Below, piece after piece: positions 7,739-15,564 of a stretch of DNA of 40,552 bases. Under the pieces are notes generated by a model that made no database searches, was not told the origin of the DNA, and saw only the letters and a program-made list of their open reading frames with translations. The position numbers and the translations under genes were made by a program. This DNA is from an uncultured Prevotellaceae bacterium (GTDB taxonomy: Bacteria; Bacteroidota; Bacteroidia; Bacteroidales; Bacteroidaceae), in assembly GCA_902800435.1 (NCBI GenBank), contig CADCEQ010000021.1:1-40552 (forward strand), in the 5' to 3' direction. Every line of letters starts with the position of its first letter. Within the stretch, counting starts at the first letter, position 1.

Positions 7739-8413
7739 CTACTTGACTTTCAGCTCGTATGCCCGACCTCTGTCCGACTCGATTTTCAGGTTGGAATGTT
7801 CTTCGACGATGGGCTTCAGGCGACGGATCAGGGTGTAGAGCGTGTCGTTGGCATCGTCTTTCTTGGGCCAGAGGGCGTCGCAGATTTCGGTCTTCGTCAG
7901 CTGGTGCGACTCGCTGCGGAAGAACATCTCCATCAGTTGCTGCTGCATGGGCGTGAGCCTCACCTGCTTGCCCAGCTTGTTATAGAACCGCCCTTCGCGC
8001 TCGGCATAGGCCAAGCCGCCGAACGTCATGAGCGGCACCTCGCGCCTGAAGCGCCAGAAGCAATAAAGCGCCCACAGTATGGCGACGGTCCACAGCACCG
8101 AAGCCGGCCGCTGGTCGGACATCGAGAAGATGGTGGCCGCCGAGCACTTGGCCTCGCAGCGCAGCCCGTCCTGGCGGGTGGCAACGGCCAATACGGCATG
8201 ACCGCGCAACTGCTCCATCTTCAGATAGCTGTTGAACGTGCGGATGGTGTCGGGGGTGATGGCGTCGCTCTGCTGTTCGGCCAGCGCCTTCGTCAGCGCA
8301 CACTCCATATCCTCGGCCACAATCCTCTCCGTCGCCTGATAACAGCCAATACTCGTCAGCCCCGATGCGATGATCAGGGCAAACAGGATGGTGAGTGCAT
8401 ACTTCTGTTTCAT
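7739..8413 (-). CDS. Membrane-anchored winged-helix transcriptional regulator (C-terminal DNA-binding domain)
   Basis: The 224-residue protein has a hydrophobic helix at 6-23, a segment with Cys37, Cys86 and Cys90 at about 25-102, a second helix at about 104-121, and a C-terminal OmpR-type winged helix at about 148-224 (VRLTPMQQQLMEMF, LTKTEICDALWPKKDDANDTLYTLIRRLKPIVE, DRGRAYEL). The topology implies a periplasmic sensor between two helices and a cytoplasmic DNA-binding tail, the reverse order of ToxR/CadC. The gene starts 15 bases after the ilvD stop and must be co-transcribed with it. Targets and signal are unknown. I know similar proteins from Bacteroidales but no characterised one. Confidence 0.8.
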   Translation of the reverse strand: MKQKYALTILFALIIASGLTSIGCYQATERIVAEDMECALTKALAEQQSDAITPDTIRTFNSYLKMEQLRGHAVLAVATRQDGLRCEAKCSAATIFSMSDQRPASVLWTVAILWALYCFWRFRREVPLMTFGGLAYAEREGRFYNKLGKQVRLTPMQQQLMEMFFRSESHQLTKTEICDALWPKKDDANDTLYTLIRRLKPIVEEHSNLKIESDRGRAYELKVK

Positions 8414-8428
8414 TGCCTGATAATTTCG

Positions 8429-10222
8429 TTAATCGATGATTCGCACACCGCCCTTGTCGGCCGAGCTGACGCTCTGGGCATAGGCGCGCAGAGCCTTGCT
8501 GACCACGCGGTTGCGCTTCAGCGGCTGCTGCGGACGGGCGGCCAGCTCCTCGTCGCTGAGCTTCACGCTGATGGAGCGCGAGGGGATGTCGATGACGATG
8601 ATGTCGCCGTCCTTGATCTTACCGATGTTACCGCCGTTGGCAGCCTCAGGCGAGATGTGGCCGATGCTCAAACCCGATGTTCCGCCCGAGAAGCGGCCGT
8701 CGGTAATCAGGGCGCACTCCTTGCCCAGATGCATCGACTTGATATAAGAGGTGGGATAGAGCATCTCCTGCATGCCCGGACCGCCCTTGGGGCCCTCGTG
8801 GGTAATGACCACGCAGTCGCCCTTCTTCACTCGCCCGCCGAGGATACCCTCGCAGGCGTCCTCCTGGCTGTCGAAGCAGACGGCAGGACCCTCGAAGTGC
8901 CACAGGCTCTCGTCGACGCCGGCCGTCTTCACCACGCAGCCGTCCTGGGCAATATTGCCGAAGAGCACGGCCAGTCCGCCGTCCTTCGTATAGGCATGCT
9001 CGATGTCGCGTATGCAGCCGTTCTCGCGGTCGAGGTCGAGCGAGGGGTAATACTCACACTGACTTCCCATCTCCGTCGAGAATCGTCCACCGGGGGCACT
9101 GGAGTAGATGGCAATCTCGTCTTCCAGTCCGTTGACGTCGTATTTCTGTATAGCCTCGCTGAGCGTCATGCCGTCGACGCGCTTTGCCGAGCCGTCAATC
9201 AGTCCGCCCTTGTCGAGTTCGTTGAGGATGCCGAGTATGCCGCCGGCGCGGTTGCACTCCTGCACCGAGTATTTCTGCGTATTCGGCGCCAGCTTGCAGA
9301 GGCAGGGCGTCTTGCGGCTCAACTGGTCGATGTCCTTCATGGTGAAGTCGACGCCGGCCTCCTGGGCAACGGCCAGCAGGTGGAGCACGGTGTTCGTAGA
9401 GCCGCCCATGGCGATGTCGAGCGTCATAGCGTTGAGGAAGGCCTGGCGTGTGGCTATCGAGCGCGGCAGCACGTTCTCGTCGCCGTCCTCATAGTATGCC
9501 AGCGCGTTCTTCACAATCTGGCGGGCGGCCTTGCGGAACAGCTCGACGCGGTTCGTATGCGTAGCCAGTATCGTGCCGTTGCCGGGCAGCGACAGTCCGA
9601 TGGCCTCGGTCAGCGAGTTCATCGAGTTGGCGGTGAACATGCCCGAGCACGAGCCGCAGCCCGGACAGGCGCACTGCTCAATCTCGCGCATCTCCTCGTC
9701 GGTCACCGACGGGTCGGCGCCCTTCACCATCGCCGTTATCAGGTCGGCATTCTCGCCGCGCCAGCGTCCGGCCTCCATCGGGCCTCCGCTGCAGAACACG
9801 GCGGGGATGTTCAGTCGCATGGCAGCCATCAGCATGCCAGGCGTCACCTTGTCGCAGTTCGAGATGCAGATCATGGCGTCGGCCTTGTGGGCGTTGACCA
9901 TGTACTCCACAGAGTCGGCAATGATGTCGCGCGAGGGCAGCGAATAGAGCATGCCGTCGTGGCCCATGGCGATGCCGTCGTCGATGGCGATGGTGTTGAA
10001 CTCAGCGGCGTAGCAGCCCATCTTCTCAATCTCCTCGCGCACGATCTGTCCTATCTCGTGCAGGTGGGTATGTCCCGGCACGAACTGCGTAAACGAATTG
10101 ACAACGGCAATGATGGGCTTGCCAAACTGCTCATGCTTCATGCCCGTAGCCACCCAGAGGGCGCGGGCTCCCGCCATGCGGCGGCCTTCTGTGCACACGG
10201 CACTGCGTAACTGGTGTTTCAT
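8429..10222 (-). CDS. ilvD: Dihydroxy-acid dehydratase
   Basis: IlvD dehydrates 2,3-dihydroxy-isovalerate or -methylvalerate to the 2-oxo acids, the step after IlvC. Cluster ligands and active-site parts are visible: Cys123 and Lys125 in [12 protein letters not shown], then [18 protein letters not shown], and near the C-terminus the conserved [19 protein letters not shown]. Length 597 residues is slightly over the E. coli enzyme. I start at the ATG at 10220-10222 (MKHQLRSA); the in-frame ATG at 10264 lies upstream of the promoter box at 10245-10252 and cannot be the start. It is first in a two-gene unit with the winged-helix regulator. Confidence 0.96.
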   Translation of the reverse strand: MKHQLRSAVCTEGRRMAGARALWVATGMKHEQFGKPIIAVVNSFTQFVPGHTHLHEIGQIVREEIEKMGCYAAEFNTIAIDDGIAMGHDGMLYSLPSRDIIADSVEYMVNAHKADAMICISNCDKVTPGMLMAAMRLNIPAVFCSGGPMEAGRWRGENADLITAMVKGADPSVTDEEMREIEQCACPGCGSCSGMFTANSMNSLTEAIGLSLPGNGTILATHTNRVELFRKAARQIVKNALAYYEDGDENVLPRSIATRQAFLNAMTLDIAMGGSTNTVLHLLAVAQEAGVDFTMKDIDQLSRKTPCLCKLAPNTQKYSVQECNRAGGILGILNELDKGGLIDGSAKRVDGMTLSEAIQKYDVNGLEDEIAIYSSAPGGRFSTEMGSQCEYYPSLDLDRENGCIRDIEHAYTKDGGLAVLFGNIAQDGCVVKTAGVDESLWHFEGPAVCFDSQEDACEGILGGRVKKGDCVVITHEGPKGGPGMQEMLYPTSYIKSMHLGKECALITDGRFSGGTSGLSIGHISPEAANGGNIGKIKDGDIIVIDIPSRSISVKLSDEELAARPQQPLKRNRVVSKALRAYAQSVSSADKGGVRIID

Positions 10223-10244
10223 TCTTTCTTCGGTTTTATGGGCG

Positions 10245-10252
10245 CAAAGGTA
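10245..10252 (-). promoter_or_regulatory. ilvD promoter, -7 box TACCTTTG
   Basis: The minus strand reads TACCTTTG, 22 bases before the ilvD ATG. TTTTTG at 10276-10281 could serve as -33 with a longer than usual spacer. The box fixes the ilvD start downstream of it. Confidence 0.7.
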
Positions 10253-10431
10253 CACTTTTTCCACCTAACCGCCAACAAAAACCTCGTATTTTTGTATGAA
10301 AAGACAAAAGGTGCCTCGGAAAAACGCTGGTTTACACGGAATCCCATCATTCTAACCGTGTCCTCCGTGTTTTTCCGTGCCAAGAAAAACTGAGGCCATG
10401 TTCAGACCTCCTGAATAAACTGCGGGCCAGC

Positions 10432-12720
10432 CTACTTCCTGACAGGGCGAATAGGCAGGCCGGCAGTATTTGAATGATTCCAGTAATCTCTGTTCTCCTT
10501 GCTAAAGGACAATCCCCAGGTGTTTGAGCCCGAATCGGGTGTCGACGTCCAATAACAACCATCAGTACCCACAAACGAAGGATTGGTAGTGCCACTAAAG
10601 CAAAAACCAGCGGCGGGCAGGAACATGGAGCCGCCGTTAGAACCTGTCACCAGGAGACCATTCACGCCGCCCAGGGTTGTCCACTCCATCGTCGTATTGC
10701 CGATAAGTTCCTGCATCTGCTCTTTACTGGGCATCTGCCAATTGCCGCCCCATGCGTTCTGAACTGTATTCACGTCCCAGTTAAAGTAGTCGCCGCAGCT
10801 CCCGGGCTTGTTAGCACCAATGTTGCAGCAGGCCCACTTCGTGCCGCTGGACAGCCCGAGGTCTATCGCGTGGGGATGGTGGTCGTCGGGACAGCTCAAG
10901 GTAAAGGGGGGAACAATAAGTGCAATCAGCTGCGTCAGGTCGAGAATATCCACCACGCCGTCGTCGACCACGTCGGCCGATTCCTCGTCGAACCACGAGT
11001 CGGGTGCCAGCCGGCCGAGGATATAGTCGCTGATGGTCTCCACGTCGGCTGCCGTCACCTCGCCGTCACCGTTCGCGTCGCCAGCAATGATAATGCCGTT
11101 GTATTCATTTCCATTTCGATCCACCACCTTCCAGCCTTTTTCTTTCGCAGCCAGTACCTGGGTCCTTGTAATAACGTTCTGTTCGTCGGAAGATGATAAG
11201 TCTATGATTCTCACCCAACCGCCAGACAATCGCGGAAGACTCTTTATGAACATCTCCATGCTTTTTCCATTGATTGCATTCATGTCGCAATAAATCGACT
11301 GAAGTACTGGTTGGTTCGACACATCAAGTGAGGATAGCTGGTTACCATCGCACGACAAATATGTCAGAGCAGGATTGTTGGATATGTCAATGGCAGTCAG
11401 CTGATTTTTACCACACCCCAAAACTGTCAACTTCTTATGGTTTGAAACATCAATTGTGGATAGCTGGTTACCATCACACGTCAAATATGTCAGAACAGGA
11501 TTGTTTGTAACATCAAGTTTCTTCAGCTGATTCCCGTTGCAAGACAGGTGGCCCAGCGCCGTGTTCTTCGACACGTCAAGGGAAGTCAGCTTGTTGTAGA
11601 CGCAACCCAGATATGTCAGCGCCGTGTTCTTCGATACGTCAAGGCTGGTCAATTGGTTAGGATTATCGTCTTCCCAAGTACCACCACAATCCAATTCTTT
11701 AAGTTCCGTATTGTGAGTTACGTCCAGTTCTGTCAGCGGGTTGATAGAACAGTCAAGTTTTTCCAGCTTCGTAAAAAACTCGACGCCCTTGAGGCTGGTA
11801 ATTCCCTTACTACACACATAAATCACCGTGACGGCCTCAGCCTCCACTTTCGAGAGAACTCCGTCGCCATTCGTATCGCAATTATTGCTGACGTATGCGC
11901 GGAAAGTAGCATCGGGGAAATTGACTTCGTCGATGGAGAGAGGCCAGATGTCGTAGGCAACCCAGTCAGAGCCGTCGTACATAAATACATTCCAACGCTT
12001 ATCCGTAGCAGCCAGTACTTGCGCGGGGGTTATCAGGTTGCCCTCGTTTTGTGCATCGATAACATATAGATCACCGCCGCTTTCGGGCAGGCTGTTGATC
12101 AACGTAGCCATGCCTTCACCTTGAATCTGGTTACTGCTGCAATTCAGCAAGTACAGTTTTGTGTTCTTCGACACGTCAAGTTTTTCCAGCTGATTGTTAT
12201 TGCAACGCAGCATTTCCAAATTCGTGAAATACTCAACGCCCTTGAGGCTGGTTATCCCATTCGAACCAACTTCAATATTCTTGACGGCATCACACTCTGA
12301 CGCTGTCAGGCGGCCGGGCGAGAGTCTAGTGTCTGTATCGAAATCTTTTACGTATGCACGGAACTTCGAGTCGGGGAAAGTAGTCGAGTTGATAACCACG
12401 CTGAAGTTCACCTTATATCTCTCGCCCAAAATGAGTGCTCCAAAGCTGTCAATCGAAGGAATCACGGTCTGCGGCACGCGAATAGCCTGATTGCCTAATT
12501 TATCTACCTCAACGCCGAACAGCCTTTTGCCTTTTCTGGAGAAGACGATATTTTTGCCAACTTTTTCTGTTTCGAGTATCCTGTTGTCAACAAGCACCTT
12601 CAAAACCGTCTCAATGTTGTCCGTCCACTTCTGGCCGTCGTAAAGTTCTATGGTTGCGGCCTTCGTCCCCGTCACTATGGCGAGGAGCGCGATGAGTAAA
12701 ATGAATAATCTTTGCCTCAT
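10432..12720 (-). CDS. Secreted leucine-rich-repeat protein with dockerin and C-terminal FISUMP-like domain
   Basis: This is a 762-residue predicted secreted protein. A signal peptide (MRQRLFILLIALLAIVTGTKA) is followed by two 'FPDxxFRAYV...ITSLKGVEFFTxLExL' blocks, the second with an EF-hand-like D-T-N-G-D-G-V-L-S. Next come about eight short repeats of the form LTxLDVSKNTALTYLxCxxNQ. A type-I dockerin-like pair lies at about 546-605 (GDANGDGEVTAADV and DVVDDGVVDILDL). The last 146 residues (IDLGLSSGTKWACCNIGA, GGNWQMPSKEQ, GLPIRPVRK) resemble the Fibrobacter succinogenes major paralogous domain. I use the ATG at 12718-12720: the ATG at 12751-12753 lies inside the promoter box, and one at 12730-12732 is possible. 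It is probably a surface or adhesion protein; the ligand is unknown. Confidence 0.85.
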   Translation of the reverse strand: MRQRLFILLIALLAIVTGTKAATIELYDGQKWTDNIETVLKVLVDNRILETEKVGKNIVFSRKGKRLFGVEVDKLGNQAIRVPQTVIPSIDSFGALILGERYKVNFSVVINSTTFPDSKFRAYVKDFDTDTRLSPGRLTASECDAVKNIEVGSNGITSLKGVEYFTNLEMLRCNNNQLEKLDVSKNTKLYLLNCSSNQIQGEGMATLINSLPESGGDLYVIDAQNEGNLITPAQVLAATDKRWNVFMYDGSDWVAYDIWPLSIDEVNFPDATFRAYVSNNCDTNGDGVLSKVEAEAVTVIYVCSKGITSLKGVEFFTKLEKLDCSINPLTELDVTHNTELKELDCGGTWEDDNPNQLTSLDVSKNTALTYLGCVYNKLTSLDVSKNTALGHLSCNGNQLKKLDVTNNPVLTYLTCDGNQLSTIDVSNHKKLTVLGCGKNQLTAIDISNNPALTYLSCDGNQLSSLDVSNQPVLQSIYCDMNAINGKSMEMFIKSLPRLSGGWVRIIDLSSSDEQNVITRTQVLAAKEKGWKVVDRNGNEYNGIIIAGDANGDGEVTAADVETISDYILGRLAPDSWFDEESADVVDDGVVDILDLTQLIALIVPPFTLSCPDDHHPHAIDLGLSSGTKWACCNIGANKPGSCGDYFNWDVNTVQNAWGGNWQMPSKEQMQELIGNTTMEWTTLGGVNGLLVTGSNGGSMFLPAAGFCFSGTTNPSFVGTDGCYWTSTPDSGSNTWGLSFSKENRDYWNHSNTAGLPIRPVRK

Positions 12721-12750
12721 AATTGTAGTCATTGGTTTTTTTATTTTTTG

Positions 12751-12758
12751 CAAAGGTA
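12751..12758 (-). promoter_or_regulatory. Promoter of the LRR-dockerin gene, -7 box TACCTTTG
   Basis: TACCTTTG on the minus strand overlaps the first in-frame ATG (12753), showing that translation must start further down, at 12732 or 12720. No good -33 match is visible. Confidence 0.7.
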
Positions 12759-12852
12759 CGAAAAATTTGTGAATATTGGTTCTCCGGCGGCGTTAAAAAG
12801 TTCTAAAACATGGAACATCGGCTACGATTTTCGCTGAGCGGCGCAGAAAGCA

Positions 12853-13036
12853 GGACTTCTGAACCTTAAATCAGCAGCAATCTGAGACGGAATCGCTTGT
12901 CAAGGAAAAGATTTGTGTGCGATGCGTGAAGATTTAAGGTCCCAGGACTTCTGAACCTTAAATCGACAGCAATCAGACACGGAATCCCTTGTCAAGGAAA
13001 AGATTTGTGTGCAATGCGTGAAGATTTAGGGTCCCA
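12853..13036. repeat. Two tandem copies of 92-bp repeat A (A1, A2)
   Basis: A1 (12853-12944) and A2 (12945-13036) are head-to-tail copies beginning GGACTTCTGAACCTTAAATC and ending near GATTTAAGGTCCCA. In A1 the ends form a perfect 10-bp inverted repeat, ACCTTAAATC (12863-12872) with GATTTAAGGT (12931-12940). The interior carries AAGGAAAAGATTTGTGTGC. No start codon or protein sense is conserved between copies. Confidence 0.93.
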
Positions 13037-13067
13037 AGTCTTTCACTACAGAAAAGGTTATTACCTG

Positions 13068-13253
13068 GTTCAGACCACCCCTAGCCCCTCCTCGCTCGGC
13101 CGAAGGACGCTTGCATGCAAGAACTCAGGAGGGGAAATTGTCCGCGATGTGAATTCCGCCCCTGAGTCAGGGAAGGTTAGGAGGGGTCTGAACTTGCGTA
13201 CGACTTTTGCGCTTGTTCAGACCTCCCCTAGCCCCTCCTAACTCAGGAGGGGA
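13068..13253. repeat. Three copies of palindromic repeat B (B1, B2 inverted, B3)
   Basis: Consensus B is GTTCAGACC-(T/A)CCCCTAGCCCCTCCT followed by AACTCAGGAGGGG. Its core CCCCTCCTGA-C-TCAGGAGGGG is a near-perfect hairpin. B1 (13068-13136) has an extra segment with the 12-bp palindrome CTTGCATGCAAG (13110-13121). B2 (13159-13192) is in the opposite orientation. B3 is at 13215-13253. Translated, B gives the spurious PPELGGARGGLNK string. Confidence 0.9.
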
Positions 13254-13440
13254 AAATGGAGAATGTGGGTTGAGGCACGGTAACCAAAGAAAAATTGCTT
13301 CCGTTAAGCAGTGCTCTGGGTACGCAACCAATCCAAATCTGGTTCGGTTGGACTTTGATCTTTGGGAGGACCGCCCGTCGGCAGTCAACGAGCTCAAATT
13401 TGAGCCCGTTAACTACAGTAGGGGTGAATTGTTGGCTGGA

Positions 13441-13779
13441 CGACCTTTCAGAACGACAGGGAAAATTTTCCCACTTGCAATTTCACCCACGCAGGTTTGG
13501 ACTTCTTAACCATAAATAGACAGCAATCAGACACGAAATCTCTTGGTATGGAAAAGATTTGTGTGCGGTGTGTGAAGATTTAGGGTTCCCAAGTCTTTCA
13601 CAACATAAAAGGTTATTACCTTGTTCAGACCTTCCCTAGCCCCTCCTGACGTCAGGAGGGGAAATTGTCTGCGGTGTGAATTCCGCCCCTGAGTCAGGGG
13701 AGGTCAGGAGGGGTCTGAACTTGCGTATGACTTTTGCGCTTCTTCAGACCACCCCTAACCCCTCCTGACTCAGGAGGGG
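13441..13779. repeat. Second composite repeat copy: C3, A3 and three B elements
   Basis: C3 (13441-13500) includes ACCTTTCAGAACGACAGGG with the palindrome GGGAAAATTTTCCC at 13459-13472 and ends CACCCACGCAGGTTTGG. A3 follows directly (13499-13591), then a linker like that after A2 (TCTTTCACAACATAAAAGGT). B copies follow at 13623-13661, 13686-13720 (inverted) and 13743-13779. The order C-A-linker-B repeats at 13976-14195. Confidence 0.9.
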
Positions 13780-13800
13780 AAAATGGACAGGTGACAAAGG

Positions 13801-13937
13801 GGACAACGGGACAGGACATTAAGGGTGCGTTGTTATGGGGAAAAACAAAGTGAGTTTTATATATCTATTATATTATATTATAATATAATATAATAGATAA
13901 TATTTCCGCTTCTCTTAATGTCCCTGTCCCGTTGTCC
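13801..13937. repeat. Nested inverted-repeat element around a 38-bp perfect AT palindrome
   Basis: The left arm 13801-13823 (GGACAACGGGACAGGACATT and AAG) pairs with 13914-13937 (CTTAATGTCCCTGTCCCGTT, GTCC) with one bulge. At the centre, 13862-13899 is a perfect palindrome whose halves are TATCTATTATATTATATTA and its complement. It sits between two composite C/A/B copies, and no coding potential is seen. Confidence 0.9.
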
Positions 13938-13975
13938 CGTTTTCCCGTGTAAGGAGCAAACGATCATCAGCTTGT

Positions 13976-14195
13976 ACGGACCTTTCGGAATGACAGGGAG
14001 TATTTCCCCAGCGATAATTTCGCCCACGCAGGTTTGGACTTCTGAACCATAAATCGACAGCAGTCAGACACGAAATCTCTTGGTAAGGAAAAGATTTGTG
14101 CGCGATGTGTGAAGATTTAGGGTCCCTGGACTTTCGCTGCATAAAGGGTTATTCCCTTGTTCAGACCTCCCCTAGCCCCTCCTAACTCAGGAGGG
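13976..14195. repeat. Third composite repeat copy: C4, A4, B
   Basis: C4 (13976-14038, GGACCTTTCGGAATGACAGG ending CACGCAGGTTTGG) is followed by A4 (14036-14127), a linker (GGACTTTCGCTGCATAAAGG) and B (14159-14195). The layout is the same as at 13441-13661 with scattered base changes. C translated backwards contains CHSERS, a string I know from widespread palindromic repeats. Confidence 0.9.
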
Positions 14196-14209
14196 GAAAT
14201 GATGTGTGG

Positions 14210-14263
14210 GAGGCGGCGGCTCGCTGTCGTGAGGCGGCGGCTCGCTGTCGTCAGGCGGCGGGT
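14210..14263. repeat. 21-bp tandem repeat, two and a half copies
   Basis: A 21-bp unit starting GAGGCGGCGGCTCGC and ending TGTCGT occupies 14210-14230 and 14231-14251, followed by a partial third CAGGCGGCGG. It lies between the last B element and the porin promoter. Confidence 0.85.
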
Positions 14264-14379
14264 GATGGATGCGGCAGCCCGTGACGCCACCTTATTATAA
14301 TGTAAAGGCGGTACGAATGTGCACTTGCATGCGGCAAATAATAGCAAAGTGTTAGTTTTTTGCTATTTTTTTAACCTTT

Positions 14380-14413
14380 TTTGCTTGCTTTTCATGAAAA
14401 AGATGTAATTTTG
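14380..14413 (+). promoter_or_regulatory. Promoter of the porin-symporter operon
   Basis: TAATTTTG at 14406-14413 (-7) is preceded by TTTG at 14380-14383 with a 22-base spacer, slightly long. The ATG follows 43 bases after the box. The upstream DNA is T-rich. Confidence 0.65.
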
Positions 14414-14456
14414 CACCGCATAAACAGTTTAAACCAAACTAAATGACAAAAAAACG

Positions 14457-15545
14457 ATGAAAAAACAATTAGTGAAAAGCCTGACGCTGGCCGTAGCACT
14501 GGCAGCGTTCAGCAGTACTGCCGCCATGGGGCAACAGAAAAGTGACTCGGAGATTGACTGGATGAAGGACTTCACCAGCCGCATTACTCTGAACGGTTAT
14601 GCACAAGGAGGATGGTCCTATCAGGACCCGAACGGCGAGAAGACCAACTCCTACAACCTGAAACGCACACTTCTCTGGGCCAAGGCCCGCATTACTGACC
14701 GATGGTCGTTTCTGTTTATGCACGACTTCTCGAGCGTAGTCCAGGAATTCTACACCGACTACCGTATTACCAAGAACAACACGCTCACCGCCCGACTGGG
14801 ACAGTTCAAGCACTCTTACACGATGGAGAACCCGATGTCGCCCACGCAGCTGGAGCTCATCGACGTGTACTCGCAGGCCGTGCTCTACCTGGCCGGCGAG
14901 GGCCCCGACCCCCTGAACGGCGTGAACTACGGCCGCGACATGGGTCTGATGGTCTACGGCGACCTGCTGAACAGCAAGCTGCACTACGAGCTGGCGCTGA
15001 TGAGCGGACAGGGCATCAACCGCAAGGACCGCAACAACCAGAAGGACTTCATTGCCAAGCTGGAGGTGAAGCCTATCGACGGTCTGCGCCTCGTGGCCTC
15101 GGGCTATCTGGGTACGGGCAACGCCGTGAACACGGCAGCCTGGAACCCCGGCATCAACGTTGGCGACAACTACAAGCGCAACCGCTACTCGGTGGGTGCC
15201 GAGTACAAGACGCAGCCCTACTCCAAGGGCCAGTATAAGGAGGCCCGTCCGGCCAGCATACGTGCCGAGTGGCTCGGCGGCGAGGACGGCGAGGTGGGCT
15301 CGCGCGGCGGCTATGTGACGACGTGCATCCCCGTGGTCGACGCCCTCGACATCGTTGCCAGCGGCGAGACCTTCGACCGCAACACGAAGGTGGACGGCTG
15401 GGACCAGACGAACCTGACCGTCGGACTGCAGTACTGGTACTACAAGAAGTGCCGTCTGCAACTGCAGTACACGCGCTGCCTCTGCGGCGACATGTTAGGC
15501 GACGACTATAACTGGCTCCAGGCACAAGTACAAGTAGCATTCTAA
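14457..15545 (+). CDS. Outer-membrane porin, OprO/OprP-like beta-barrel
   Basis: This is a 362-residue outer-membrane protein with a signal peptide (MKKQLVKSLTLAVALAAFSS, cleavage near AMGQQ). Amphipathic beta strands of the phosphate-selective porin family follow: ITLNGYAQGGWSYQ, WSFLFMHDFSS, LTARLGQFKHSYTMENPMSP, GRDMGLMVYGDL, LEVKPIDGLRLVASGYLG. It ends VQVAF, with the terminal Phe typical of barrel proteins. It is 19 bases upstream of a sodium:solute symporter and shares its promoter, so the pair probably takes one solute across both membranes. The solute cannot be read from the sequence. Confidence 0.82.
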   Translation: MKKQLVKSLTLAVALAAFSSTAAMGQQKSDSEIDWMKDFTSRITLNGYAQGGWSYQDPNGEKTNSYNLKRTLLWAKARITDRWSFLFMHDFSSVVQEFYTDYRITKNNTLTARLGQFKHSYTMENPMSPTQLELIDVYSQAVLYLAGEGPDPLNGVNYGRDMGLMVYGDLLNSKLHYELALMSGQGINRKDRNNQKDFIAKLEVKPIDGLRLVASGYLGTGNAVNTAAWNPGINVGDNYKRNRYSVGAEYKTQPYSKGQYKEARPASIRAEWLGGEDGEVGSRGGYVTTCIPVVDALDIVASGETFDRNTKVDGWDQTNLTVGLQYWYYKKCRLQLQYTRCLCGDMLGDDYNWLQAQVQVAF

Positions 15546-15564
15546 AAGCCCACCCATTACTATT

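Noticed and set aside
7796..10210. 804-codon plus-strand open frame opposite ilvD and the regulator gene
   Set aside because: It is the antisense shadow of GC-rich codons. The ilvD strand has full family motifs, and the shadow protein is compositionally odd (H, R, V, A-rich) with no domain and no promoter box.
10317..10377. CGGAAAAAC/GTTTTTCCG inverted repeat as terminator of the LRR gene
   Set aside because: Arms are 43 bases apart with competing ACACGGA/TCCGTGT pairings and no clear T-run on the minus strand; too uncertain to list.
12853..14195. CRISPR array
   Set aside because: The repeats are 35-92 bp, palindromic, in mixed orientation and irregularly spaced. Intervening DNA is itself repeated, and there are no cas genes.
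13005..14347. Several 70-100 codon open frames within the repeat block
   Set aside because: They run through repeats A, B and C (strings such as PPELGGARGGLNK and CHSERS). They are not conserved between copies and have no promoter.
14281..14400. tRNA or riboswitch in the porin leader
   Set aside because: No cloverleaf or known aptamer core could be traced; only T-rich promoter DNA is visible.
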